From NCBI GenBank assembly GCA_026014585.1, contig JAOZIA010000019.1:1-64000 (forward strand): a DNA stretch of 64,000 bases. The letters run 5' to 3'. This stretch comes from Candidatus Bathyarchaeota archaeon (GTDB lineage Archaea; Thermoproteota; Bathyarchaeia; Bathyarchaeales; Bathycorpusculaceae). A model generated the notes under the pieces. That model worked only from the letters and a program-made list of their open reading frames with translations. It made no database searches and was not told where the DNA came from. Below are positions 25,119 through 34,314 of the stretch, one piece after another. Numbering within the stretch: position 1 is the stretch's first letter; each line of letters begins with the position of its first letter. The position numbers and the translations under genes are program-made.

Positions 25119-25177
25119 CTTAAATAGTCGGTTGTTTTCGTTACACTAAAATCCAAGTTATAATTGGTGAAAAAGTT

Positions 25178-26842
25178 ATGTCTCAAGGCTCAAACATTCC
25201 CGTTCTAGTATTAAAGGAAGGCACAGGTAGATCAACTGGCCGTGAAGCCCAACGAAACAACATTATGGCAGCAAAAATTGTTGCAGAATCAATCAAAAGC
25301 ACCCTTGGTCCATGCGGCATGGACAAAATGCTCGTATCAGGCATAGGTGACGTTGCAATCACTAACGATGGCGCAACCATAATGAAAGAGCTTGACGTAC
25401 AGCACCCAGCAGCTAAAATGCTCGTGGAAGTAGCTAAAGCGCAAGACAACGAAGTTGGTGATGGAACCACAACTGCAGTGGTTTTAGCAGGTGAGCTTCT
25501 CGCTAAAGCTGAAAGTCTGCTTGACCGAAACGTTCACCCAACCGTTATCATCGAAGGCTACAAAAAAGCTGGCGAAAAAGCCCAAGAAATCCTCAACCAA
25601 ATGGCAATCCCAGTCAAAATAACCGATGAAGAACTTCTCCAAGAAGCCGCAATCACCTCATTATCAAGCAAGGGCGTAACCATCTCCGTCTTTGCCAAGA
25701 TGATTGTTGAAGCAGTCAAACAGGTAACTGAGGAAGTCGGTGGCAAAAACGTAGCTGACATTGACCTAATCAAAGTGGTCAAAAAACACGGCAAAAGCCT
25801 CGACGAAACTGAACTCGTCAAAGGAATGGTAATTGATAAGGAAATTGCCAGCAGCCAAATGCCCAAACTCGTCGAAGACGCCAAAATTGCCCTACTAAAC
25901 AGCAAAATGGAAATCGAGAAAACCGAGTTTGACGCAAAAATCAACATTGAAAGCCCAGAACAAATGCAGCTCTTCCTCGACGAAGAAGAACGAATGCTAA
26001 AAGAAATGGTAACCAGCGTCACCAAAGTTGGCGCTAACGTGGTTTTCTGCGAAAAAGGCATCGACGATTTAGCCCTGCACTTCCTGGCAAAAGCAGGTGT
26101 ACTTGCAGTTAAGAGCCTAAGTAGCAGTGACACAGAGAAGATGGCACGGGCAACAGGCGCAAAAATCGTTTCAAACCTCAAAGACCTAACCGAAGACGCC
26201 CTAGGCAAAGCCAAACGTGTAGAGGAAGTCAAAATCGGTGACGACAAACTCCTCTACGTACGCGAATGCCAAAACCCCAAAGCAGTAACCATCGTAATCC
26301 GCGGCGCATCAAATAATGTCATTGACGAAGCCGAACGCAGCCTACACGACGGATTATGTGTTGTCCGAAATGTTATCGAGGACGGCAAAATCGTTGCAGG
26401 TGGCGGTGCACCAGAGGCAGAACTCGCCAAGAACCTTCGCGCTTACGCAGTCAAAGTTGGCGGACGAGAACAACTTGCAGTTGAAGCTTTCGCCGAAGCA
26501 GTTGAAGCAATCCCACTAACATTGGCAGAAAACGCTGGCTTAGACCCAATTGACATAATGGTAGCATTGCGTTCAGAGCATGAGAAAGCTGACACTGCAA
26601 CCTTTGGCATCGACGTCACAACAGGCAAAATCAAAAACATGATAGACCTCAAAATCGTTGAGCCACTACGTGTTAAACAGCAAGTCATCAAATCCGCAAC
26701 CGAAGCCACCAACATGATACTGAAAATCGATGACCTCATCAGTGTCAAAGGCGGCGGAAAGATGCCCCCAATGCCCCCAGGAGGAATGGGAGGCATGGGT
26801 GGTATGGGCGGTATGCCTGGCATGGGCGGAATGCCCTACTAA
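25178..26842 (+). CDS. Thermosome (group II chaperonin) subunit
   Basis: 554 residues with canonical group II chaperonin motifs: [37 protein letters not shown], and [13 protein letters not shown] near the second half of the ATPase site, ending in a Met/Gly-rich tail. It forms double rings, possibly with the divergent subunit encoded at 18.3 kb. The gene has its own promoter identical in core to that paralogue's promoter. Followed by a T-rich stretch likely to terminate transcription. Confidence 0.96.
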   Translation: MSQGSNIPVLVLKEGTGRSTGREAQRNNIMAAKIVAESIKSTLGPCGMDKMLVSGIGDVAITNDGATIMKELDVQHPAAKMLVEVAKAQDNEVGDGTTTAVVLAGELLAKAESLLDRNVHPTVIIEGYKKAGEKAQEILNQMAIPVKITDEELLQEAAITSLSSKGVTISVFAKMIVEAVKQVTEEVGGKNVADIDLIKVVKKHGKSLDETELVKGMVIDKEIASSQMPKLVEDAKIALLNSKMEIEKTEFDAKINIESPEQMQLFLDEEERMLKEMVTSVTKVGANVVFCEKGIDDLALHFLAKAGVLAVKSLSSSDTEKMARATGAKIVSNLKDLTEDALGKAKRVEEVKIGDDKLLYVRECQNPKAVTIVIRGASNNVIDEAERSLHDGLCVVRNVIEDGKIVAGGGAPEAELAKNLRAYAVKVGGREQLAVEAFAEAVEAIPLTLAENAGLDPIDIMVALRSEHEKADTATFGIDVTTGKIKNMIDLKIVEPLRVKQQVIKSATEATNMILKIDDLISVKGGGKMPPMPPGGMGGMGGMGGMPGMGGMPY

Positions 26843-26850
26843 ACCCCTTC

Positions 26851-26885
26851 CGATTTTTTGGGAATTTTTTGTTTTTCTTTTCTTC
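26851..26885 (+). terminator. T-rich terminator-like stretch after thermosome gene
   Basis: Several T runs (GATTTTTTGGGAATTTTTTG and following TTTTTCTTTTC) directly follow the stop codon, as in archaeal intrinsic termination. Confidence 0.45.
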
Positions 26886-26977
26886 ATAAATTCTTCTGAT
26901 ACTTGAGGAGTTAGCGCTTTACCGTAAGCCATATTTACCCCAACAGATAGAACCAAGAAACATTAAATCAAAATTGA

Positions 26978-27424
26978 ATGGAAGGGAATTATGGCTTGGA
27001 TGAAGTTTTAGAAATGCTTACTAAAATGACAAAACGTGTTCAGAAAACAGCTGATGACTCAAAAGAGGCAGTTTCAAAGCAAGCGCCAGTGTATGACAAG
27101 GTTTTGCAGTCTGCGCAATCCACGCAGGAACAGAAAACTTGCGCTTTTATCGCTAAAACCCTTGACCTTTACCGTCTTGAACGCTTAAACTCGCAGCTAA
27201 GCCTCCTGTATGCACTTCAAATTTTTGCTTTCAAAGTAAAAGTTCTAGATATCTCTGTTGACAACATCAGCGAGCAACTGGCAAAATCGGGTGCGTTGGA
27301 GAAAACAGCTGAAATTGAGCATATTAAAAAGAATATTGACGCGCTCAAAATCCTAATTGAGGCTCATTATAAGTCAACGAAGGAAATTCATGATAACCAA
27401 ACTAACTTGAGCTATATTCACTAA
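26978..27424 (+). CDS. Hypothetical helical protein
   Basis: 148 residues, predicted to be mostly alpha-helical with heptad-like patterns (LDEVLEMLTKMTKRVQKTAD, ISEQLAKSGALEKTAEIEHI, KKNIDALKILIEAHYKS). No membrane segment, cysteine cluster or enzyme motif is visible and no family is recognised. It may form a coiled coil. Located downstream of the thermosome gene with about 135 bases between. Confidence 0.6.
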   Translation: MEGNYGLDEVLEMLTKMTKRVQKTADDSKEAVSKQAPVYDKVLQSAQSTQEQKTCAFIAKTLDLYRLERLNSQLSLLYALQIFAFKVKVLDISVDNISEQLAKSGALEKTAEIEHIKKNIDALKILIEAHYKSTKEIHDNQTNLSYIH

Positions 27425-27468
27425 AGGGAAAAAATAAAGGGCAGGTTAATCCTGCTTTATAGGCTTTT

Positions 27469-28389
27469 TTATAACTTTTCCCAACTGCTAACTAAATCAA
27501 GAACTTCTTGACCTTGTTTGCCGCCGTAGGTAACCAGTCTTTCTCTTGTAGCTTTCTCAGCGATTGCTGCTTTCTGGAAGTTTTGCATTAGGGCGTCGTT
27601 TTCGGTGAGGTAAAGTATACCGTCTGTGCCTGCTCTTGCCATACGAACTGATACTGTTAAAAGTTCGCTTGGGGTTGCTGTTTCTTTGGGGTCGTCGCCT
27701 GGACCGATAACGTATAATGCGCAGTTCAGTTTAACGTCTTTGAAGAGTTTCTTGAAGTTGCGTACCAACATTTCCCAGTACCATGGGGTCGCATAGTTCT
27801 TGCTGAACATGACAACGAGCATTTCGTCTGTGAGTGGCAGCATGTCGTCAAAGTTAACGCCAAAGCGCTCATAGTTTGTAACTGGGTCTGGAAGAACACC
27901 AATAACAAATTTTTTCTTTGCACGATCACGCACACGTTCGCTGACTTGTGCCATATACTCAGTGATTTCTTTGCGTCTCCATTCATACCAGCTTAGACCT
28001 GATTTTGCGTGTAGTTCTTTGCAGCGTGGGCATGTGCAGTGTCCGTGTTCTGCGAAGTGGATGCTGTTTAGCCAGACGCCTTGGCTTTTGCGTGCGACTT
28101 CTTCGATGTAGTCAAGTTGTTCTGCTCTGTGTTCTGGTTGTGTTGCGCATAGTACGTCCCAGCGAACGTTGTAGTTGTCGTTGGTTCTCCATGCTGGACC
28201 TAGAGGTGACTGTGAAATCCAGTCTGGGTGGTTGCGTGCGGCTACGTTGTCTCCGAAGATGGCGATGTTGCTGTGCATGTCTGCTTTTGGTGGCATTCGT
28301 CTGCCTACTTCTGGTTTAACTCGGTAAAGGTCATAGTCAAAGCCTGGAACTCTCTTATTTGCTACAAACATGTATGTGCCGAATTTCAT
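27469..28389 (-). CDS. Putative glycoside-hydrolase-like (TIM-barrel) protein
   Basis: About 306 residues. The pattern resembles TIM-barrel proteins of the DUF4838/family-10-like glycosidase type: an N-terminal KFGTYMFVANKR, a mid-protein GVWLNSIHFAEHGHCTCPRC followed by KELHAKSGLSWYEWRRKEIT, VIGVLPDPVTNYERFGVNFD and LYVIGPGDDPKETATPSELL. The H-x-H-C-x-C-x2-C stretch could bind metal. There is no signal peptide, so it is intracellular. Substrate unknown; the assignment is tentative. ATG 28389 is preferred over TTG 28416. Confidence 0.55.
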   Translation of the reverse strand: MKFGTYMFVANKRVPGFDYDLYRVKPEVGRRMPPKADMHSNIAIFGDNVAARNHPDWISQSPLGPAWRTNDNYNVRWDVLCATQPEHRAEQLDYIEEVARKSQGVWLNSIHFAEHGHCTCPRCKELHAKSGLSWYEWRRKEITEYMAQVSERVRDRAKKKFVIGVLPDPVTNYERFGVNFDDMLPLTDEMLVVMFSKNYATPWYWEMLVRNFKKLFKDVKLNCALYVIGPGDDPKETATPSELLTVSVRMARAGTDGILYLTENDALMQNFQKAAIAEKATRERLVTYGGKQGQEVLDLVSSWEKL

Positions 28390-28693
28390 CTTGCTTTCTA
28401 CCTTTTTAGAATCCAAAACGTTTGGCGCTGTTATAAAGTTTTGCTAAATTCCTCTAGTATTGATTGAAACTTTTCTATGTAATAACTAACCCCTCTAAAA
28501 GCAGAAATCATGATGCCTGAATTTTTTTTGAGTGTGTTAGAACACTTGTAAGGAATATAATTTCAATAAGAAAATTCAACATTTGGTCGATATAATGCTG
28601 TTTTAAGTGGAATAAGGTATGATTTATTAACAGTAGTTTATCAATTGTTTATTAAAATACGTCTAATGCTAGGGGGGTGGGACAAGGAGTAGC

Positions 28694-29755
28694 TTGGAGC
28701 CTAAACGGGCAGATGTCAATTATAACGTGGACATCATACGAGTAACAGCTATTGCACTGGTTATACTTCTCCACTGCTCAAACTTCCCCTACAAATTCAT
28801 AGACAGTCAAATGACCCTCTTGGACGCTTTTAACTGGTTTACAACTAACACTTATGCTGCATTTGGCGCTCTCGGCGTACCTATGTTTGTTATGCTCACT
28901 GGCGCCTTGCTGCTTACACCTGAAAAATCTGATGAACCACTGCGTGAATTTTACAAAAAACGATACAAACGCATCGGGTTACCGTTTATTTTTTGGACAG
29001 TAATTTATTTTGCTTGGATTTTTCTAATTCACGAGCAACCGTTAACAGTTTTCAATATCGTGCAGGGCGTACTTACTGGACCCCACAGTATTCTATGGTA
29101 CATGTACCTGCTTTTGGGGCTCTACGCTGTTACACCTATACTACGCGTTTTAGTCAAAAACCTCAAACACAACCTCTTCACTTACCTGCTTATACTATGG
29201 TTTGTAGGCACAGTTGTTCCACATCTTGTCCGAAAAGTCTCAGATTTTAATTTTTACTCAGACATATTTTTCTTTCTTGGCTGGGTAGGCTATTTTCTGC
29301 TTGGCATTTACCTTGTGAACTCGAAAGTTCGCCCCACCAAAGCAACTGCTTTCTTGTTGTTGGGTCTTTTGGGACAAATTTTAGGTGATTGGTGGATAAC
29401 CAGAAACCACGGTGAAGCCGCCACAGGCTTTTTCCACGGATACATGAGCTTTGGTGTAATTTTGGCTTCGATAGGTCTGTTTATTATTTTGATGAGGGTT
29501 CCCATAAACCGTTTTGCATCTCATAAAAAATTCAATGACGTAATCGGTTGGATAAGTCAGAACACATTGCCAATGTATTTGGGTCATATTATAGTTCTGG
29601 AAACTTTACATAGAGGTCTTTTGGGCTTTTATCTGCCTAAAAGTGGCATTGAAATTTTAGACGTTGCTATGTGGTTTTCGGTTGCGTTCACCTTGACTGT
29701 TTTACTTATTTATGTTCTCAAAAAAATCCCGGGTATATCAAAACTGATTGGATAG
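28694..29755 (+). CDS. Acyltransferase 3 family membrane protein
   Basis: 353 residues with about ten membrane helices. The first helix carries the family's catalytic-type histidine region (VDIIRVTAIALVILLHCSNF), and GVPMFVMLTGALLL, YKKRYKRIGLPFIFWT and ILWYMYLLLGLYAVTPILR follow the acyltransferase-3 pattern. Such proteins move acetyl or other acyl groups onto extracytoplasmic glycans or lipids. The start is TTG 28694, preceded by AAGGAG. A close paralogue lies after the P-type ATPase at 32.6 kb. Confidence 0.83.
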   Translation: MEPKRADVNYNVDIIRVTAIALVILLHCSNFPYKFIDSQMTLLDAFNWFTTNTYAAFGALGVPMFVMLTGALLLTPEKSDEPLREFYKKRYKRIGLPFIFWTVIYFAWIFLIHEQPLTVFNIVQGVLTGPHSILWYMYLLLGLYAVTPILRVLVKNLKHNLFTYLLILWFVGTVVPHLVRKVSDFNFYSDIFFFLGWVGYFLLGIYLVNSKVRPTKATAFLLLGLLGQILGDWWITRNHGEAATGFFHGYMSFGVILASIGLFIILMRVPINRFASHKKFNDVIGWISQNTLPMYLGHIIVLETLHRGLLGFYLPKSGIEILDVAMWFSVAFTLTVLLIYVLKKIPGISKLIG

Positions 29756-29872
29756 CGTTTTTGCATTAAATTTTTCAAGCCGTTAATGCCAAGTTAACGG
29801 CATAATCTTTTTAGGTTCTTTTCACATAGTCGCAAGTTTAACAAGTAACATAAAGCATGTTAGAGGGCTGCA

Positions 29873-32488
29873 ATGAGTCAAGGGCATTCGCAAAACATTC
29901 AAGATGTTATTCAGGGTCAATCTGTGAATCCTGACGTGGGATTGTCCAATGAAGAGGCAGCATTAAGGCTGAAAAAATACGGCAAAAACAGCCTCCTCCA
30001 AGAAGAACATGTTCAGTTTCTGGATATTTTCAAAGAAGAAGTCACCGAACCCATGATTCTGCTACTAATCGCCATCGGTGTCCTCTACAGTATTCTTGGC
30101 GGCTTAACCGATGCATTAACAATAATCTCTATTATAATCGTACTTGTCTTAGCCGAAGTCTACAACGAGTACCGTACCAAACGCTCCATCTCCGCCCTAA
30201 GACAACTTGCCCCGCCAACTGCTCTGGTAATGCGAGGCGGCGAACCTAAAGAGGTGCAAACCTCCGATTTGGTTCCAGGTGACATTTTACTGCTCAAAGT
30301 TGGACAGCGCGTCCCAGCGGATGCCCGATTAGTGGAAGCTTACGGTTTGCAGGTTGACGAGTCCTCCCTGACAGGTGAATCGTACCCTGTCTCTAAGGAT
30401 TCCCAGATTGTTTTGTCAGCTCAAACCCGAATTGCTGAGCAATCCAACATGGTTTTTACTGGAACCATTATTACACGGGGCAGAGCAAAAGCACTGGTTA
30501 TCTCTACAGGTTTGAATTCGGAACTTGGAAAAATCTCCAAAACAACCAAAACTGTCAAGCCCTCTAAAACCGAGCTACAGTTAGCCATGAAACAACTTTC
30601 TAAAACACTGGTTTGGGTAGCTTTGTTCTTTAGCATTCTGATTCCTGTGTTAAGTTTTGCCCGAGGCTTACAGCCCAACCCTGCAGAAGCAGTCCTGTAC
30701 GGGCTCTCGTTAGCTTTCGTGGTTATCCCTGAGGAACTCCCAATAATAATCACAATGGTTCTGGGTATCGGCGGTTACGCATTAGCCAAAAGAGGTGCTA
30801 TTGCTAAGCGGTTGCGAGCAGCAGAAACATTGGGCAGCGTCACCATTATCGCTACGGATAAAACAGGTACGCTCACTGAGGGAAAGATGCAGGTTGGGCA
30901 TCTCTGCTTTGATGGCGAAATGACTTGGACGCGCGATTTTGGACCTAACCAAAAATCCGTTTTGCGAACTGCGTTGCTGGCAAGTGATGCCATAAAAAGT
31001 GCTGGTGATAACTTGGTGCTGAGTAATCCGATGTCATCAGCGATTTTTGACCGCTTAATGATGGATGAAAACAATCCGCCAATGGATAATAACTGGGTTC
31101 TAAAAGGGGAAGCAAGCTTTGATGATAAACGTAAACTTGCTTCATACATTTACCAGTACGGCAAATCCTCAATAGTCATGACCAGCGGTGCACCTGAAGC
31201 ATTAATGGCGAAATCATCAAAAATCCTGCTTGGCGGCGAAGAAAAACCGTTAACCCCCGAAGATAAGCAGGTAGCATATAACATAATGGCAAAGATGGCT
31301 CAGGCTGGCGAACGCCTAATCGCATTTGGCTATCACCGTTTGTCCGCGGATTCTGATTTTGAGCCTGAACAGCTTGAGCGAGATATCGTTTTTGTAGGTG
31401 CAGTAGGATTTATTGACCCACCACGAAAAGAAGTCAAAGACGCCATCGCCAACTGCCAAAAAGCAGGCATAAACGTTGTCATGATAACAGGTGACCACCC
31501 CTTCACTGCCAAAGCCATCGCCACCCAAGTTGGCATAAACAGCACCCACGTCCTAGCTGGCGTCGAACTCTCAAAAATGAATGATTCCGACCTAAAAGTA
31601 GCACTTCAAAACACCTTTGTGTTCGCGCGGGTGACTCCTGAGGAAAAACTGCGACTGGTTAGGCTTATTAAAGAAAACGGCGAAGTCGTAGCTGTTACGG
31701 GTGACGGCATAAACGATGCCCCAGCACTCAAAGAAGCCCACATTGGCATTGCGATGGGCATAAAAGGCACTGATGTCGCCAAAGAATCCGCTGATATGAT
31801 ACTCACCGATGACAACTTCACCACTATCGAAACCGCTGTCCACGAAGGACGCAAACTCTTTGGGAACCTACGCAAAGGTGTGCGGTATTATCTGGCTTGC
31901 AAATTAGCATTGGTCACGATTTTCTTGTTGCCTATTCTTTTGGGCGCGCCGCTACCATTTAGTCCCATTCAAATAATCGTGCTAGAACTCTTCATGGACT
32001 TGGCAGCGTCGGCGACATTCGTGGCTGAACCCGCAGAAACAGGCATAATGAACAAGCCACCAAACAACCCCAAAGAAAAATTCATGAACAAAAAAATGAT
32101 AATCAGCATAGCCGTAGGTGCGCTGAGCCTGTTTGCAGCTGTTTCAGTAGCATACCTGATTGCATGGTACCAAAACCCCGTTCCAGCAAACATCGTGCAC
32201 GCACAAACCGTGGCGTTCGCGACATGGATGCTTGGGCATATTTTGCTGGCTTTGAATTTGCGTTCGGAGCGTGAACCGCTGGTTAAGCTTGGTTTTCTCT
32301 CAAACAGGGTTATGGTGGCATGGGCGCTGGTTGTGATTGTTGTGTTGCTTTTGGGAACTAACCTTGCTTTCATAGCTGGTCCGCTGAAATTAGTCAGTTT
32401 GGGTGCTGTTGACTGGGTTGTAGTTGTTTTGGCGGCGGTTTTGGGAACGTTTTGGCTGGAGCTCAAAAAGCTTTTCTGGAAACGCTGA
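29873..32488 (+). CDS. P-type cation-transporting ATPase (P2-like)
   Basis: 871 residues. An N-terminal cation-ATPase domain (GLSNEEAALRLKKYGKNSL) is followed by M1-M2, the actuator loop SSLTGESYPV, M3-M4 with PEELP, the phosphorylation site DKTGTLT at Asp329, the nucleotide-binding domain with GEASFDDKRKLAS, the hinge GDGINDAPALKEAHIGIAMG and the C-terminal helices. This is the P2-type layout that exports Ca2+ or monovalent/divalent cations; PEELP rather than PEGLP leaves ion specificity open. Two acyltransferase genes flank it on the same strand. Confidence 0.93.
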   Translation: MSQGHSQNIQDVIQGQSVNPDVGLSNEEAALRLKKYGKNSLLQEEHVQFLDIFKEEVTEPMILLLIAIGVLYSILGGLTDALTIISIIIVLVLAEVYNEYRTKRSISALRQLAPPTALVMRGGEPKEVQTSDLVPGDILLLKVGQRVPADARLVEAYGLQVDESSLTGESYPVSKDSQIVLSAQTRIAEQSNMVFTGTIITRGRAKALVISTGLNSELGKISKTTKTVKPSKTELQLAMKQLSKTLVWVALFFSILIPVLSFARGLQPNPAEAVLYGLSLAFVVIPEELPIIITMVLGIGGYALAKRGAIAKRLRAAETLGSVTIIATDKTGTLTEGKMQVGHLCFDGEMTWTRDFGPNQKSVLRTALLASDAIKSAGDNLVLSNPMSSAIFDRLMMDENNPPMDNNWVLKGEASFDDKRKLASYIYQYGKSSIVMTSGAPEALMAKSSKILLGGEEKPLTPEDKQVAYNIMAKMAQAGERLIAFGYHRLSADSDFEPEQLERDIVFVGAVGFIDPPRKEVKDAIANCQKAGINVVMITGDHPFTAKAIATQVGINSTHVLAGVELSKMNDSDLKVALQNTFVFARVTPEEKLRLVRLIKENGEVVAVTGDGINDAPALKEAHIGIAMGIKGTDVAKESADMILTDDNFTTIETAVHEGRKLFGNLRKGVRYYLACKLALVTIFLLPILLGAPLPFSPIQIIVLELFMDLAASATFVAEPAETGIMNKPPNNPKEKFMNKKMIISIAVGALSLFAAVSVAYLIAWYQNPVPANIVHAQTVAFATWMLGHILLALNLRSEREPLVKLGFLSNRVMVAWALVVIVVLLLGTNLAFIAGPLKLVSLGAVDWVVVVLAAVLGTFWLELKKLFWKR

Positions 32489-32596
32489 TTTTGTAAAACG
32501 GTTCTCCCTATTTTATCGACGGTTTATCTATTTTTTGTTACCGAATCTTTAAAACAAACTCTTCTGCTTTTTGAGAAGAAAAGAGAGGGGACCTTT

Positions 32597-33667
32597 TTGC
32601 TGGCTCGCCAATCTGAAGGCAATACGTCATCAGTGGATATTATCAGAGTGGTGGCTATCTTTCTTGTTGTTTTTCTACACGCCACAAGCTTTCCCTACAA
32701 AATCCCAGGCGAAATAACCCCTGCGGTTGTTTCAAACTGGTGGACTGTTGATATTTACGGCGGAATTGGGCCAATCGGGTTGCCATTGTTTGTTATGCTA
32801 AGTGGCGCTCTGCTTTTGGACAGCAGCAAAGTTGACGAACCACTGGGTACATTCTTTAAGAAACGATTTATCCGAATTGGATTGCCCATGATTTTTTGGA
32901 CTCTTTTCTATTTCGGGTACGACTACTTCATTTGGGGCAATGCATTAACTACAAATACTGTTTTACAGGGTACTTTTGGTGGTTCATACTTTCATTTGTG
33001 GTTTTTGTATCTGCTAATAGGGTTGTATCTTGTTACTCCTGTTTTAAGGGTATTAGTGAGCCATATTGAATGGACCAAATTCAAGTACCTCATTGTTCTC
33101 TGGTTCGTTGGCACTGTTTCCATCCCCATAATTGGCACTTTTGGAGCTTTCGCATATAACCCTGTAATGTTTATCTTCACAGGCTGGGTTGGCTACTTCC
33201 TGCTGGGCGGTTTTCTTAAAGACGTCAAAGTTAAAAATAACTGGATGCTTGTTGCTGCTGTGGTTTTCGGTGTTTCCTTCTCGATAGTCGGCACTTATCT
33301 TACAACTTTCCTATACGGCGAAGCATACTCAGGCTTTTTCCATGAATCCCTAAGCTTCAACATCATAATCGCCTCCGTGGCCATGTTTTTACTTTTATCC
33401 ACTATTCCCACAGGTAGAATACAAAGGGGCAACAAAACCCTAAACCGCTTAATCAACTGGATAAGCCACAATACCCTATCAATTTACCTTATTCACATAA
33501 TTGTTCTTGAATCACTTGAATACGGATTTTTAGGCATAGAAATCAGCCGCAACACCCTAAACCCTATAATGGGGATACCCCTTCTGGCGCTGCTTACATT
33601 CACCATAACCACCGCCATCATTTATCCCCTCAAAAGGATTCCTTACGTGAAAAAAATTATCGGCTAA
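32597..33667 (+). CDS. Acyltransferase 3 family membrane protein, paralogue
   Basis: 356 residues, clearly related to the protein at 28.7 kb: VDIIRVVAIFLVVFLHATSF, GLPLFVMLSGALLLDSSKVD, FKKRFIRIGLPMIFWTLFYF and LLIGLYLVTPVLRVLVSHI. About ten membrane helices are expected. It would modify extracytoplasmic glycan or lipid acceptors. The start TTG 32597 lies seven bases after GAGAGGGG; the next codon is CTG. Presence on both sides of an ion pump suggests duplication and a shared surface-related function (inference). Confidence 0.83.
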   Translation: MLARQSEGNTSSVDIIRVVAIFLVVFLHATSFPYKIPGEITPAVVSNWWTVDIYGGIGPIGLPLFVMLSGALLLDSSKVDEPLGTFFKKRFIRIGLPMIFWTLFYFGYDYFIWGNALTTNTVLQGTFGGSYFHLWFLYLLIGLYLVTPVLRVLVSHIEWTKFKYLIVLWFVGTVSIPIIGTFGAFAYNPVMFIFTGWVGYFLLGGFLKDVKVKNNWMLVAAVVFGVSFSIVGTYLTTFLYGEAYSGFFHESLSFNIIIASVAMFLLLSTIPTGRIQRGNKTLNRLINWISHNTLSIYLIHIIVLESLEYGFLGIEISRNTLNPIMGIPLLALLTFTITTAIIYPLKRIPYVKKIIG

Positions 33668-33760
33668 AGCTGCTGCCCAAAAATCCCAGAAAACATGGCG
33701 GCAAAAAGCACTTAGCTTTTTAACCCTAAACCTATAATCAAACCATCAAGGTTGACTGCT

Positions 33761-34177
33761 ATGCCCATAAAATATTATGATGCTCCAGAAATCAAAGCTC
33801 AAGTTGACAAACTCGCGGCAGAATGCGAATTTTACCATGTAGTTCCCCAGTTTGTTTTCTGTGTTCGCAGTAAAGGCTCCAAAGCACGCCGCACCATCGC
33901 CCGAATCCACGGGTTGGGAAAAATTTGGCAGGGTGTCCTTAACCTTCCCCCATCATATACCATTGAGGTTATTTCAGAAATTTTTGACAGGATGTCCCCT
34001 GAGGATAAAGAAAAAACCCTTGTTCACGAACTCATGCACATACCTGGAGGGTTCTCTGGTGGTTTTCGCCCTCACAAAGGCTATGTTGAACGCAAAGACG
34101 TCGAGGCAGTTTACCGTAAACTTTTGGCTTCACGGGCTCAGAAAAAGCAGCAGAAATCCCTGTTTTCTGGTGTTTAA
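33761..34177 (+). CDS. Putative metallopeptidase (COG4900-like)
   Basis: About 138 residues with a zinc-peptidase HExxH motif in VHELMHIPGGFSGGFRPHKG; the downstream His in RPHKGYVE could be the third ligand. The N-terminal half contains VFCVRSKGSKARRTIARIHG and a predicted strand-rich area. It is a small archaeal predicted metallopeptidase without signal peptide, so intracellular. Whether it cleaves peptides is unproven. ATG 33761 is chosen as start. Confidence 0.75.
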   Translation: MPIKYYDAPEIKAQVDKLAAECEFYHVVPQFVFCVRSKGSKARRTIARIHGLGKIWQGVLNLPPSYTIEVISEIFDRMSPEDKEKTLVHELMHIPGGFSGGFRPHKGYVERKDVEAVYRKLLASRAQKKQQKSLFSGV

Positions 34178-34314
34178 CTTTGTTTTTTAGTCAATGTTTT
34201 TAAGGTGCCAGTAAAAGGTAATAGAAAGCTTTAGGCTCAGTATCGAAAAATAAAAATGTTCAATATGTACTTAAAGAAGCAAGGTCTTCAAAAAATGCCC
34301 CGCAACCAAGTTAA

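Noticed and set aside
26666-26956. Minus-strand frame beginning MAYGKALTPQVSEEF near the end of the thermosome gene.
   Set aside because: Most of it is antisense to the Gly/Met-rich thermosome tail, giving His-rich repeats; only about 30 residues are outside, without ribosome-binding evidence.
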